64,000 nucleotides of DNA from Guyanagaster necrorhizus (lineage: Eukaryota > Basidiomycota > Agaricomycetes > Agaricales > Physalacriaceae). The notes beneath the pieces are model-generated. The model was not told where the DNA came from and did no database searches. It saw only the letters and a list, made by a program, of their open reading frames with translations. This document shows, piece after piece, positions 1-9,389 of this stretch; the first letter of the stretch is position 1; every line of letters begins with the position of its first letter. The stretch is taken from contig NW_025064921.1 in assembly GCF_019112545.1 (NCBI RefSeq), positions 248,001 through 312,000 on the forward strand, given 5' to 3'. The position numbers were made by a program, and so were the translations under genes.

Positions 1-886
1 CCAGTATCGGAGGTCCGAGATTGGACCTATACCCTAGTGAGCACGATCACATATACCGACGAGTCGCTACTGACCGCCACATTGCAGATAGGCACGTTCG
101 GCCTGGAGAATGTTGTAGCTTGGAGGGATAGAGCATTGGCGACTCCTCGGAGCGAGAGAGGTGTGATGTTGCTTACCTGCGAGGGAGAGATTTTGGTGAG
201 TGCGTTGTTCTTGTACCGAAACTGGAGAGCTCATTGGGAGTAGAAGAATCATATGAAAGTCACCGAGCAAGTTATGGCCTGGAGGAGCAGGATTCATAAC
301 GTACCGAACCATGCACCACCTATACATCCCTTCGATTCGCATCGACATATGCTCTCCACTCTGAACGAAGACTCCTACGTTCCCGGCGAGGCCCCAGACG
401 ATGCGCCAACACTTAATGCTCGTGAGTGGGACAGGTGGTTCCTTCTGACGCTCCTCGGCAAGCAACGCTACGACGACAGGAAGGCGTCGGAGGAACGGGA
501 GGCACTCTGGTGCGCCATACACCACGACCCACTCACCGAGCCCAACGACTGGTTGGACTTCATGCGCAGCAAGAGGGACGACAAGACCCAGAACCATCGC
601 GCCAGTCGCGATGAACATCCCAACACAATATATGACAATATAGCATCGGTTAGCCCATCGGGGTTGGCGACAACAATGCCAGACCATTCGTACCCTCTGC
701 CGCTGCCTCACCACCAGCACCAGTAATGTCTCTGACATTACTGCCTCCTTCTATCATCTTGGCCACTGGATACTCAGGACCGTTCGGTCCTCCACGCTGA
801 CAGACTTGTTCAGCGCGATAATGGATTCATCCGGTTACAGAGCAGAGCAAGTTTTGGGAAAGCGCACGATGAGGCAGAAGACGTAG
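1..886 (+). CDS. Unidentified three-exon gene, copy 1 (5' end outside window)
   Basis: I do not recognise the family. Three exons join in one frame: 1-195, 244-722 and 778-886 (stop TAG 884-886). The introns are 196-243 (48 bases, GTGAGT donor, TAG acceptor) and 723-777 (55 bases, GTAATG donor, CAG acceptor). The visible product is about 260 residues and enters the window already open. Part 1 contains EVRDWTYTLVS and SERGVMLLTCEGEIL. Part 2 contains APTLNAREWDRWFLLTLLGK and LTEPNDWLDFMRSKRDD. The short last exon ends in TMRQKT. I see no signal peptide, membrane helix or catalytic motif. Copies 2 and 3 keep the same intron positions and lengths, which is the main evidence that this is a spliced gene. 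This copy has no visible break. Function is unknown, and a fragment of a larger mobile unit cannot be excluded. Confidence 0.55.
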
Positions 887-1115
887 CTATAACATTTATT
901 CAGATCCATAACAATGAAAATAATATCGAGCCGACCATTGACAAGATATCTTCTCGTCAGTAGGTGTAGGGTGCACTCCAAGAGCAGTCTTTTCCGTAGG
1001 TGGTGGGAATACAGGATAATGCCTATTGAGGTCGCGAGTCGCCAGCAGCAAGTTCCGTTGTCGTGATCGAAGGAAGGAAGGACAATGAATTAGTACAACC
1101 ACACTAACTTGTCAG
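887..1115. repeat. 3' tail of gene copy 1 joined to 5' flank of copy 2
   Basis: After the stop comes a tail (TAGCTATAAC, a T-rich run, then TATCTTCTCGTC) that also follows copies 2, 3 and 5. At about 1080 it passes into sequence resembling the 3' end of an intron: ACTAAC, a good branch-point match, at about 1103-1108, then TTGTCAG ending at 1115. The same segment precedes copy 3 near 6765-6780. The two genes are therefore head-to-tail copies with little between them. Confidence 0.5.
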
Positions 1116-1769
1116 CTTCTAATGTGAACTCACCCCACGACATTCAGGACTCAGAGGAACTAGTATCGGAGGTCCGAGATTGGACCTATGCCCTAGTGAG
1201 TGCGATCACATATACCGAGGAGTCGTCACTGATCGCCACATTGAAGATGGGCGCTTTCGGCCTCGAGAATGTTGTATTGTGGAGGGATAGGGCTTTGGTG
1301 ATTCCTCGGAGTGAGAGAGGTGTGATGCTGCTTGTCTGCGAGGGAGACATCTTGGTGAGTGCATCGTACTGGTACAGAAACTGGGGCACTCATTGGTAGT
1401 AGAGAGATGACATCAAGGTCACTGAACAAGTTACAGCGTCGGAGGGACGAGAGCAACTCTGGTGCGCCATACACCACGACCCACTCACCGAGCCCAACGA
1501 CTGGCTGGACTTCATGCATAGCAAGAGGGACGACGAGACCCAGCACCATCGCGCCATTCGCGATGAACAGACAAATTTCATATACGGAAATATGACATTA
1601 GTCAGTCCATCGGCGTTGGCGGCGACGATGCCAGACCACTCGTACCCTCCGCCACTGCCTCACCACCACCACCAGTAATGTCTCTGACATTGCAGCGTCC
1701 TCCTATCATCTTGGCCACTGGATACTCAGGATCATTCGGTCCTCCACGCTGACGAGCTCGTTCAGCTGA
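1116..1769 (+). pseudogene. Unidentified three-exon gene, copy 2 (internal deletion, truncated C-terminus)
   Basis: Exons 1116-1354, 1403-1674 and 1730-1769 are separated by introns of 48 (GTGAGT) and 55 bases (GTAATG), exactly as in copy 1. The reading frame is kept across both junctions. Compared with copy 1, about 75 residues are missing after VTEQV, so the segment with NAREWDRWFLLTLL is absent while LTEPNDWLDFM remains. In exon 3 a one-base loss brings a TGA at 1767-1769, so the shared C-terminal tail is lost. The start is uncertain: copies 3 and 4 have ATG-AAC-TCA-CCC here, but this copy reads AATGTGAACTC, with two extra bases after the ATG. It is probably non-functional. The function of the family is unknown. 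Confidence 0.5.
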
Positions 1770-2640
1770 TAATTGATGTGTCCGACTACAGAACGGAGGA
1801 AAGTTTGGAAAAGCGTGCGGCGAGGCAGATGATGTAGCTATAACTTTTTATTCACTTTCTTCAAGTAATTATATCCATGATGAACCAACCTTTGACAGCT
1901 TCCTAGAACCGTGAGCAAGATATCTTCTCGTCGGTAGGTATCGGGTAGGCGTTCCAAGGGCAATCTGCAGTCCTTTCCAGCGGTGGCGGGAATGCGGTGT
2001 AACGCTTTTTGATGTCGTTCTCGACAGATGGTAAGAGTCGACAGCAGGGAGTTCTGCTGTCTTGGTGGAAGGAAGGGAAGAAGGAAGGATGATGGTCTGC
2101 CATCCCGTCACAGTCACGGTCTTCCTTGCTCCCCACGTCCGTGAATAATCCCATCCCGCTCAGCATTATCAGTGTTTCCTGTAGTGCTTCCCTTTCAGAC
2201 ATGGACGAGATAAGGAATGGTGCGCTTTCTGCTACATACTGACATCGCTTTCTTGTTGACCGGCGAGAACATTCTGGCTCCTGTAGATCTGGCTCTTTTG
2301 CCTCTTCTCTACTGGTCCTTTCTATGTTGGCGATAATACAAATGGGAAATTTTTTGGCTGGGTGACAATGATATTGCCGTTAACTAGTGGAAAGAAAAAC
2401 TCGGTACGTCGTCGTGCAATCACCATCACCATCCTCTTAAAGCTCTCTTCAGGTATTGCTTTCGGTCGCAAAAGGATGACTTGCTACTGGACAGTCCACC
2501 ATATATGTTCGACGATGACGGACCGTGCCAGCGATAGTTGCCGCGGGCCTCGATGGAGTCATACGAAGGCATCCAGCTCTCCTAGGATTCAGTGACACCT
2601 CTCCCAAAATCCTACCCTTAGTATATGCGCTTTGACCGCC
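1770..2640. repeat. Direct repeat shared with 8225-8822 plus 17389-17590
   Basis: This stretch (tail of copy 2, a GGAAGGAAGGGAAG run near 2070, GATGGGTGACAATGATATTG-like sequence near 2370, then CACCATCACCATCC at about 2430) reappears at 8225-8822. The repeat resumes at 17389 after element E. Here the site is uninterrupted, so it is the 'empty site' for the E insertion. The segment GTACGT (about 2404) to TCTTCAG (about 2453) looks like a 50-base intron. I could not assign the flanking reading frames to a family. Confidence 0.6.
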
Positions 2641-2770
2641 CTCGCAATGTCCTGGACCCCAAAAGGCGAAGGCGGAGCTCCAGTAACGAAGAAGATCAAC
2701 GTCGAGCGACTTCTCGGCGCGCCATTCGTTCAATTCTTCTATTCCGCTGGTCTTTACACATTTATTTAGG
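2490..2770 (+). pseudogene. Possible decayed gene fragment, unidentified
   Basis: The plus strand reads like protein in two adjacent frames: RRHPALLGFSDTSPKILPLV to about 2620, then TALAMSWTPKGEGGAPVTKK to a TAG near 2770. A frameshift or short intron would be needed near 2620. The opposite strand also has a 136-codon ORF here, so strand choice is a judgement. I recognise no family and no catalytic motif. The 5' half is repeated in CpG-depleted form at 17389-17590, and the 3' half is not. Confidence 0.25.
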
Positions 2771-3529
2771 TCTCGAGATAGCGTCTCTGGTTGAGCTCTT
2801 GACAAAACAGAATGGACGTTGACAGTATTCCTGAAAAGAAACCTGTAGGAGGATTCCACGGCGGGTGCATTCGCATTTTATTGTCCTTACTCCTTTAGAG
2901 TTTCTTGACGTCCTCGTAGAAGTGTCAGGTTTCTTTTTGGTTTCTCTGGCTTCTTCGTTCGCGGCATTTCACCTACTAGAGGAGTTCAAGGTCTTCGTGT
3001 CTTTACGATGGTCATGTTGGAACGCAACCATCAGTGATTCCTGTACGAATTCCATGCATTCATCTTGTCCGACGCACGTGTGGGGTATTCGTGAGTTTCT
3101 CTCTCTCGCCAATCTCTGACTGACTATCTTTCAAACACAGAACAAGACACACACATTATCAATGACAGAGTCAACTTCTGTTCCTACAGTGTAGTAAAGA
3201 ACCTATAGAACCTTTGGCATTCTCTTTAGGCTCGCAACTCCAGTTGCATTTATTTCTATTGATATATATTTTCTTCATTTTAACGATTCGTGGACTTGAC
3301 TAAATCCGGATTCCGCAGATAGCATGGCTGGCATCGTCTGGGTTCGTACGGAATATCACAAGACACCGGTCCAATCTCAGACCCACCTTGATCGCTGTCG
3401 ACTACCATTCTCGCACGCTGACCCTCAACGTCGTTCGCTCGTAACCTCGATGCGACGTAGCGTGCCCGCCTTTTCCTCCTGACTCTGAACCGTGGGAGTC
3501 GTTTTATATATCCCCAGCAAGTGCTATAC
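2771..3529. other. No recognisable gene
   Basis: Unique sequence within the window. I see short ORFs only, a TTTATATATCC TATA-like stretch near 3502, and no repeat or RNA gene I can support. A 60-codon ATG ORF at 3324 (MAGIVWVRTEYHK) ends at TGA and has no recognised relatives. Confidence 0.4.
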
Positions 3530-3550
3530 GGACCGCTCGGACTCAGTGGT

Positions 3551-4640
3551 GAGTGTCAATCATATTCATGGCAATGACTCACTCTGACCGCTCTGATAAG
3601 GTCAAGATCGTTTGGGGCAAGATTTGGACTGACGTTTCAGATTTCGTCTGCGGTTACTTTGATGAATGAGGTGGGAGCGGTAAGGAATCTTAACCTGTCC
3701 TCAATCGTAATAAAACTGATCAGAAAACGAGGATAGCGAAATCCAAGGTCTATTTCGTGTACCTGTACTTTTATGTCAGGGGTCCACGTCCGAGCCGGCT
3801 AACGTATTCGACATTCCTGCCGTATCGGTGCTCGCCCCCTTTAAATGGAGCTTGACGCGGATAGGGCGACACGCAAACAGCGAATTTTGCTTGTAGCTCC
3901 TAGCATCGAAAGCTGACGCGATGTCTCTTTCCGGACTGAGGATCAATGCCAAATATCGTTGGAAAACAGCACCGCCGAGCCAACGTGATCATTGGAATTG
4001 GAATTGGTAGTTGTTGACATATACATCTCTGCGAACCGTCAGCGGTTATTCCCTTGGATTGAAGACACGAGGCAAACGGAGGCTCTTGTTTATTGTCGCT
4101 GGACGCGGCTTGGGCGTCTCTTTCTGGGAAAGATCACCTTTGTCCATAATGATAACGTCAGATCGGCGAATTCTCGGAATGGACACCGCCGGTCCACCGC
4201 GACTGGATATGCGGGGTATCATTTCTCGCATTACGATACAGGTTGCATTCGCGTTCCTCACACATCTAGGTTATCACCGCTCGGAACACGATTCTCTAGG
4301 CCTTCCTACATTTTATGACCGCACCCTTGTCAGACCACACGTCAGCCTCTGTCATATTCTAAATGCTTCTCCCTCTACCTGGGCATCATGACGGGGATAT
4401 ACGACGTGCGTAAAGAGGCTACAATGCGATATCACTCTCCAGACAGACTCTCCAGTTTCGTCTATTCACTTATCCATGGCATACTCCGGGAAGTATTCTC
4501 TTACGACGGTGTGCGCCATTGTGACAGCGTAAAGGTGGATCAAGGTGGCTATATGTGTGCTGATTATCAATCGTGAGGGTCGCTCGTGTTATGATCCCTA
4601 GTCACCTCTAGTGGCTACCTAATTTTGCTTGTATCGTCAC
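3551..4640. other. Conserved but unidentified part of the inverted repeat
   Basis: Two candidate introns can be seen on the plus strand: GTGAGTGTC..TGATAAG (3551-3600) and GTAAGG..TGATCAG (about 3680-3723). The exon between them could read SRSFGARFGLTFQISSAVTL. Near 4140-4390 a plus ORF (ILGMDTAGPPRLDMR) and a minus ORF (GGPAVSIPRIRR) are both preserved in the inverted copy at 63200-63450, so strand and frame cannot be decided. No domain is recognised. Confidence 0.3.
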
Positions 4641-4852
4641 CTGATACTGTCATGGCTTGTTGATATGCTTTCGGCGATATACAAGCAACTTTCTGCCTGT
4701 ATTTACTTACCTGAGCGTAACCATTCTTGGATTAGCCAGACACTTCCGTAAACGTCAGATCCCATCGAAACACGGACGGGCTGGTATTTATATTTGTCTT
4801 TCATTCTGTTTCGACTAAGCCTCATCACCCAGTAAACAAACCTATTGTTTCA

Positions 4853-5310
4853 ATGCGCTCTACATCCCAGCTGGTGATGACATCTTTGTGGCAGATTCTT
4901 CCTGAAAATATGCCACTCGAAGAACGAAGTGAACTTACATATGCAAGGTGCAAGTCTATCGTGCAACATTTCAGTAAGTATCAATACTCCCGATCAATCT
5001 TTGAACGTACTCATCACCAAAAGATCTAACGGCCGACAATATCCTTAACCTTACACCCAGGTATTGGGAGCTCGTTAACGATCCTTTGCCATCCATTTCA
5101 ACGTCTTCATTGCCACGTTGGCGATGTATTTGGATCGTCGTCCAGACCTCAAGGAAACCATCGATCGACTTTTGCGTTTCGAATTGAAGGACGTCTGATG
5201 TTCCTGGCTCGCGGATTCTCTTTTCAGTCCTTGTCTCTCAGCGGGCGGTACTGTCTCACGGAACTCGGGCACGGTCTCGATATTATTAACATGGAGACCG
5301 CAGTAAAATA
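4853..5310 (+). pseudogene. Acyl-CoA dehydrogenase/oxidase-like gene remnant
   Basis: Exon 1 (4853-4973) reads MRSTSQLVMTSLWQILPENM and continues PLEERSELTYARCKSIVQHF. A 50-base intron (4974-5023, GTAAGT..AAAAG) splices in frame to NLTADNILNLTPRYWELVND. Further on, in other frames, are FIATLAMYLDRRPDLKE and, after what looks like another intron, GRYCLTELGHGLDIINMET. As I remember it, fungal acyl-CoA dehydrogenase/oxidase-like flavoproteins of beta-oxidation have this order: ERIALTY..AKA, LTADDILNLSPKYWE, GTLAM..RPDL, SGQYCLTELGHGLD. The frame breaks between DPLP and TLAM, where about 15 family residues are missing. It also breaks near the third exon, and the protein stops far short of the usual 500-700 residues. 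It is therefore a truncated pseudogene. Family by recalled motifs only. Confidence 0.55.
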
Positions 5311-5480
5311 ACATTTTGAATTCTGCAGATGCGACGGTACACTTATTTCATCAAAGCAGGCCTTCGTCTCCTCGTCACTGCAATTTTACCAGACGAAGCG
5401 TCAAATGTACTTTTCAACCGTGCCATACATTTTCCGAGGAGCGCATGCTTCGAGATGCTCTTAAGTTTCCAATAATGAAG

Positions 5481-6791
5481 CTCACCCAATAGATCCTGTT
5501 ATTCATGATGAGCATTATTTTTATGCTATAGACTTAGATCCTCTTTCCGCCACTCATTCGTCCTACGAATGCGGCTCCGCCGTTAAGATGGGATCTAGAT
5601 TTCACGACGCAGGAAGGCTACGAGAAGTTCACGCCAATGAAGGGGATGGTTCGAGAGCTTTGATCTTGTGTATTCGCTTATATGTAAATCATGTAACTTT
5701 CAATGCCGACCTTGTGCTACCCAATTCTTTCCCATATTGTCCTTGCAGAAGAGGAAGTGGCTCGAAATTTGCGAAGATCGTTGTGCCAAGGAAAAGTTGG
5801 TACATAGTGCATCCGTCTGAGCACGTGTGTATTGGGTTCGACTCCCACCCAGATATGGGGACTCTTGGTTCATTTTTTGTCTTCGATACGATACAGGGAG
5901 TATCTTAAAACTGTTCCGTCGCTCTGTTCAGTACCGGGAAAATGAGCACGAGACGAAGAACGAAAATTTAATGTCTAAAATCAAAATGAATTTCTATTTG
6001 CAAGGAACCAGCGTCAAACATGTTGCTCGAAGAGACATCATCGCGTATACTAGCCAAATACGAATAATCCAGCATCGCCTTGGAAGTTGTCTGTAGCACA
6101 GTTGTAAGCGATCCAGTTACAGTATGAGCATGAAAATGCGCACCTTGATGGCTGTCGAATATAGGCATCTCCGCCGTAGAGTCGAATTTGAGCTGAAAAG
6201 AAAAACAATGGTGGCCCGAATTTCATGTCACCGGACCGGTCGATCCTCTCCGGCGCGGCATCGTTCGTGTCCTTCCTACAAGAATACATCGTGCAGATGA
6301 AGCCAGGAGTCTCTGCAGTATACCCTTCAAATACTTATCGGAAGAACGAAACAAATTGAACGTACTTTGATCCTTTGCGGCGGACGTGTGAAGCGAGCGC
6401 CACAGGATTAGATGTTAGGTTCGTCGCGGAGCTTCATTTGACCAACTGGTAGGTGGGTGCAAATGCGAGCAAAAGAGAAGACCATGAAGACCAACTCTTG
6501 GCGAAACCGGGAAAGGAAAACGGTCTTATTCATATACGCGTCGCAGGCCAATCGAGGAAAGAACTCGATTGCAGAGAAATTTTGTTGTACATGCACCAGG
6601 CAGTGATTTATACCAAACTAAGAGATAACGTTCAGCCTGGGCAATTAATCTTGAATGAAGGAGGATGCAACTTGGTCGTGGTTTGCCAGGCGTCTGAGAA
6701 GAAAACAAAGGCGCGTCTTCAGGTTCAGGGCTGGTCATTTCAAATTAGTACAACGACCATACCAACTTGCCAGCTTCCAAGTCAGCTTCCA
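5481..6791 (+). other. Probable 5' region of gene copy 3, unassigned exons
   Basis: This segment is colinear with 19000-20239 upstream of the decayed copy 4, so it belongs to the same duplicated unit. Between about 6453 and 6720 a frame containing KENGLIHIRVAGQSRKELDC and REILLYMHQAVIYTKL is kept in copy 4 (QSRREYDCGEILLYMHQVVI). It has only a GTG at its head after an in-frame TAG, so it would have to be an internal exon. The minus strand is also open here in both copies. GTGTATTCG (about 5670) to TCCTTGCAG (about 5750) looks like an intron. Confidence 0.35.
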
Positions 6792-7621
6792 ATGAATTCA
6801 CCCCACAGCATTGAGGACTCGGAGGCACCAGTATCGGAGGTCCGGGATTGGACCTATACCCTAGTGAGTACGATCGCGTATACGGAGGAGTTGTCACTGA
6901 TCGCCACATTGCAGATAGGCACTTTCGGCCTGGAGAATGTTGTAGCTTGGAGGGATAGAGCATTGGCGACACCTCGGAGCGAGAGAGGTGTGATGTTGCT
7001 TACCTGCGAGGGAAAGATTTTGGTGAGTGTATCGTTCTTGTACCGAAACTGGGGAGCTCATTGGTAGTAGAAGAATCATATGAAAGTCACCGAGCAAGTT
7101 ATGGCCTGGAGGAGCAGGATTCATAACGTACCGAACCATGCACCACCCATGCACCCCTTCGATGCTCTCGATTCTGAATGACGACTCCTACGTTCCCGGC
7201 GAGGCCCCAGACGATGCGCCAACACTTAATGCTCGTGAGTGGGACAGGTGGTTCCTTCTGACGCTCCTCGGCAAGCAACGCTATGACGACAAGAAGGCGT
7301 CGGAGGAACGAGAGGTGCTCTGGCGTGCCATACACCATGACCCACTCACCGAGCCCAACGACTGGCTGGATTTCATGCGCAGCAAGAGGGACGATGAGAC
7401 CCAGCACCATCGCGCCAGTCGCGATGAACATCCCAATACCATATATGACAATACGGTATCGGTTAGCCCATCGGGGATGGCAACGACAATGCCAGACCAC
7501 TCGTACCCTCCGCCACTGCCTCACCACCACCACCAGTAATGTCCCTGACATTACAGCCACCTTCTATCATTTTGGCCACTGGATACTCAGGACCGTTCGG
7601 TCCTCCACTCTGACGAGCTAG
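6792..7621 (+). pseudogene. Unidentified three-exon gene, copy 3 (frameshifted)
   Basis: The ATG at 6792 starts MNSPHSIEDSEAPVSEVRDW in the same frame as copies 1 and 2. Exon 1 runs to 7022, intron 1 is 7023-7070 (48 bases, GTGAGT), and exon 2 opens at 7071. Relative to copy 1 about 14 bases are missing near 7163, so the original frame hits TGA at 7179-7181. The conserved stretch (APTLNAREWDRWFLLTLLGK, LTEPNDWLDFMRSKRDD) continues one frame over to 7535. Intron 2 (7536-7590, 55 bases) is intact. In exon 3 an in-frame TAG (7619-7621) comes early. Both introns are preserved although the coding frame is broken, so this duplicate decayed after it arose by DNA-level copying rather than retroposition. 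Function unknown. Confidence 0.5.
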
Positions 7622-7869
7622 TTCAGCTGATAATTGATGTGTCCGACTACAGAACGGAGGAAGGTTTGGAAAAGCGCGCGGCGAGGCAGACGATGTAGCT
7701 ATAACGTTTTATTCACTTTCTTCAAGTAATTATATCCACGATGAACCGACCTTTGACAGCTTCCTAGAACCGTGAGCAAGATATCTTCTCGTCGGTAGGT
7801 ATCGGATAGGCGCTCCAAGAGCAATCTGGGATCTTTTCCATCGCTAGCGGGAATACAGGGTAACGGCAT

Positions 7870-8225
7870 TTTCGACCAAGACCTACTCACCGAGCCTGAC
7901 GACTGGGAGGACTTCATGCACAAGAAGAAGGACGAAAAGACCCAGCGATGAACCGTCGAATAAGATATACGGTAATATGGCATCGGTCAGCCCGGGGTTG
8001 ACGATGACGATGCCAAACCACTCGTACCACCCGCCGTCGCCTCACCACCAGGACCAAAAATGTCACTGACACTACATCCTCCTTCTCTCATCTTGACCAC
8101 TGGATACTCGCGATGGTTCTGTCCTCCGCGCTGACGAGCTCGTTCAGCGCGATAATCGATGCATCCGACTACAGAACGGAGGAAGGTTTCGGAAAGCGCA
8201 CGGCGAGGCAGAAGATGTAGCTGTA
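7870..8225 (+). pseudogene. C-terminal fragment of the three-exon gene family (copy 5)
   Basis: Only the last third is present, from the stretch matching LTEPNDWLDFM (here CTCACCGAGCCTGACGACTG near 7890) to a last exon with the residue pattern SAIIDASDYRTEEGFGKRTA ending at TAG near 8217. The frame is broken near 7950, and the 55-base intron has lost its donor (AAAATGTCACTG instead of AGTAATG). Its last exon is a better match to copy 1 than those of copies 2 and 3, so it helps define the original C-terminus. It is a dead fragment. Confidence 0.45.
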
Positions 8226-8822
8226 AATTTTATTCAGCTCCTCACAACAATGAAAATGGTGTCAAACCGACCATTGACATCTTCCTAGGACCATGAGCAC
8301 AACATCTTCCCGTCGGTAGGTATCGGGTAGGCGCACCAAGAGCAATATGCGGTCCTTTCCAGCGGTAGCGGGAAGACAGGGTAACGCTCTTTGAGCTCGT
8401 TCTCGACAGATCGTAAGAGTCGCCAGCAGCCAGTTCTGCTGTCGTGGTGGAAGGAAGGGAAGAAGGAAGGACGATGGTCTGCCGTCCCGTCACAGTCACG
8501 GTCTCCCCACGTCCGTGAATAATCCCGTCCCGCTCAGCATTATCAATGTTTCCTGTAGTGTTTCCCTTTCAGACAATGGATGCTGTCCAAAGCGCTGAAG
8601 ATAAGGAATGGTGCGCTTTCTGCTACATACTGGCATCGCTTTGTTCTTGATCGGCGGAGAACATTCTGGCCTCTGTAGATCTGGCTCTTTTGCCTCTTCT
8701 CTACTGGTCCTTTCTATGTTGGCGATAATACAAATGGGAAATTTTTTGGCTGGGTGACAATGATATTGCCGTTAACTAGTGGAAAGAAAAACTCGGTACG
8801 TCGTCGTGCAATCACCATCACC
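8226..8822. repeat. Second copy of the 1770-2437 repeat, up to the element E insertion
   Basis: It matches 1860-2437 almost base for base over long runs (for example the AAATGGGAAATTTTTTGGCT block near 8735). It ends at CACCATCACC at 8822, where element E begins, and continues at 17389. The CpG content here is normal, unlike the continuation beyond E. Confidence 0.65.
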
Positions 8823-9294
8823 TGTTAGCGACCAACTACTACAAACAAACCCAAACTCAAGGCTGTGCTTCGCGTTCGAGCAATCAGCACAAGAGGAGGT
8901 CTGGAGAGAGCGGGAAGCGTCTCAATCAAGTCGGGCGATGCTGAGAGTTCAGTCAGAAGAGTATTGGGAGAATAAACTTTAGTCTGAAGCTGAGGCTTAA
9001 GGCCACAGCTGAGCTACTTTATATACAAAAGAGTGTATGCTAATAATAAGTAAAGACGATGCGGTGTGAGGCCAGTAGTCATACCAGAGGCGTCTGGTAT
9101 ACGAGTGTCGCAGTAACGACGGTGTAGTATCACCCTGTAATGGTTCTGTAATGACATAAATATGTGAGTATATTGGCGTGTTATGCTGCGGAATGGGGTT
9201 GCAGCACAACAAAGGCATGGGAGTGGCGCGTTGATGATGTAAGGAATGATGCGCATGAAGAATGTGAAGGTGTGAAATGGTCACATTCGTAACA
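8823..9294 (-). repeat. Element E 3' LTR (CpG-rich copy)
   Basis: 472 bases, the same length as its partner. It keeps about 21 CpG dinucleotides by my count, whereas the partner at 16912-17383 keeps about 4. Where they differ, this copy usually has CG and the other TG or CA. On the minus strand a TATATAAAG box lies about 30 bases before the sequence TCAGCTTCAGACTAA that pairs with the PBS. Confidence 0.93.
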
Positions 9295-9389
9295 ATACCC
9301 CCCAGTCAAGGCAGTCGTCCCGACTGCTATGTGCTGTCTTTGATGGTGACCTCCTGGTCATGGTCATGGTCAAGAGGGTCCTCTTGATT

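Larger units (their letters stand above)
3530..5480 (+). repeat. Left arm of a long inverted repeat (partner 62195-64000)
   Basis: Read on the opposite strand, the last 1.8 kb of the window matches this stretch throughout. Landmarks: GTGAGTGTCAATCAT at 3551 pairs with its complement near 63980; GGACACCGCCGGTCCACCGC near 4180 pairs near 63400; CTCGAAGAACGAAG near 4916 pairs near 62690. The arms differ by substitutions and small indels, so this is an old duplication. The right arm runs off the window. A third, direct copy lies at 45303-45906 plus 62126-62195, CpG-depleted and split by elements F and A. Confidence 0.75.

Noticed and set aside
67..738. 223-codon minus-strand ORF over gene copy 1
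   Set aside because: It is antisense to a spliced frame whose introns are conserved in three copies. The minus ORF has no recognisable domain and is shortened in the other copies.
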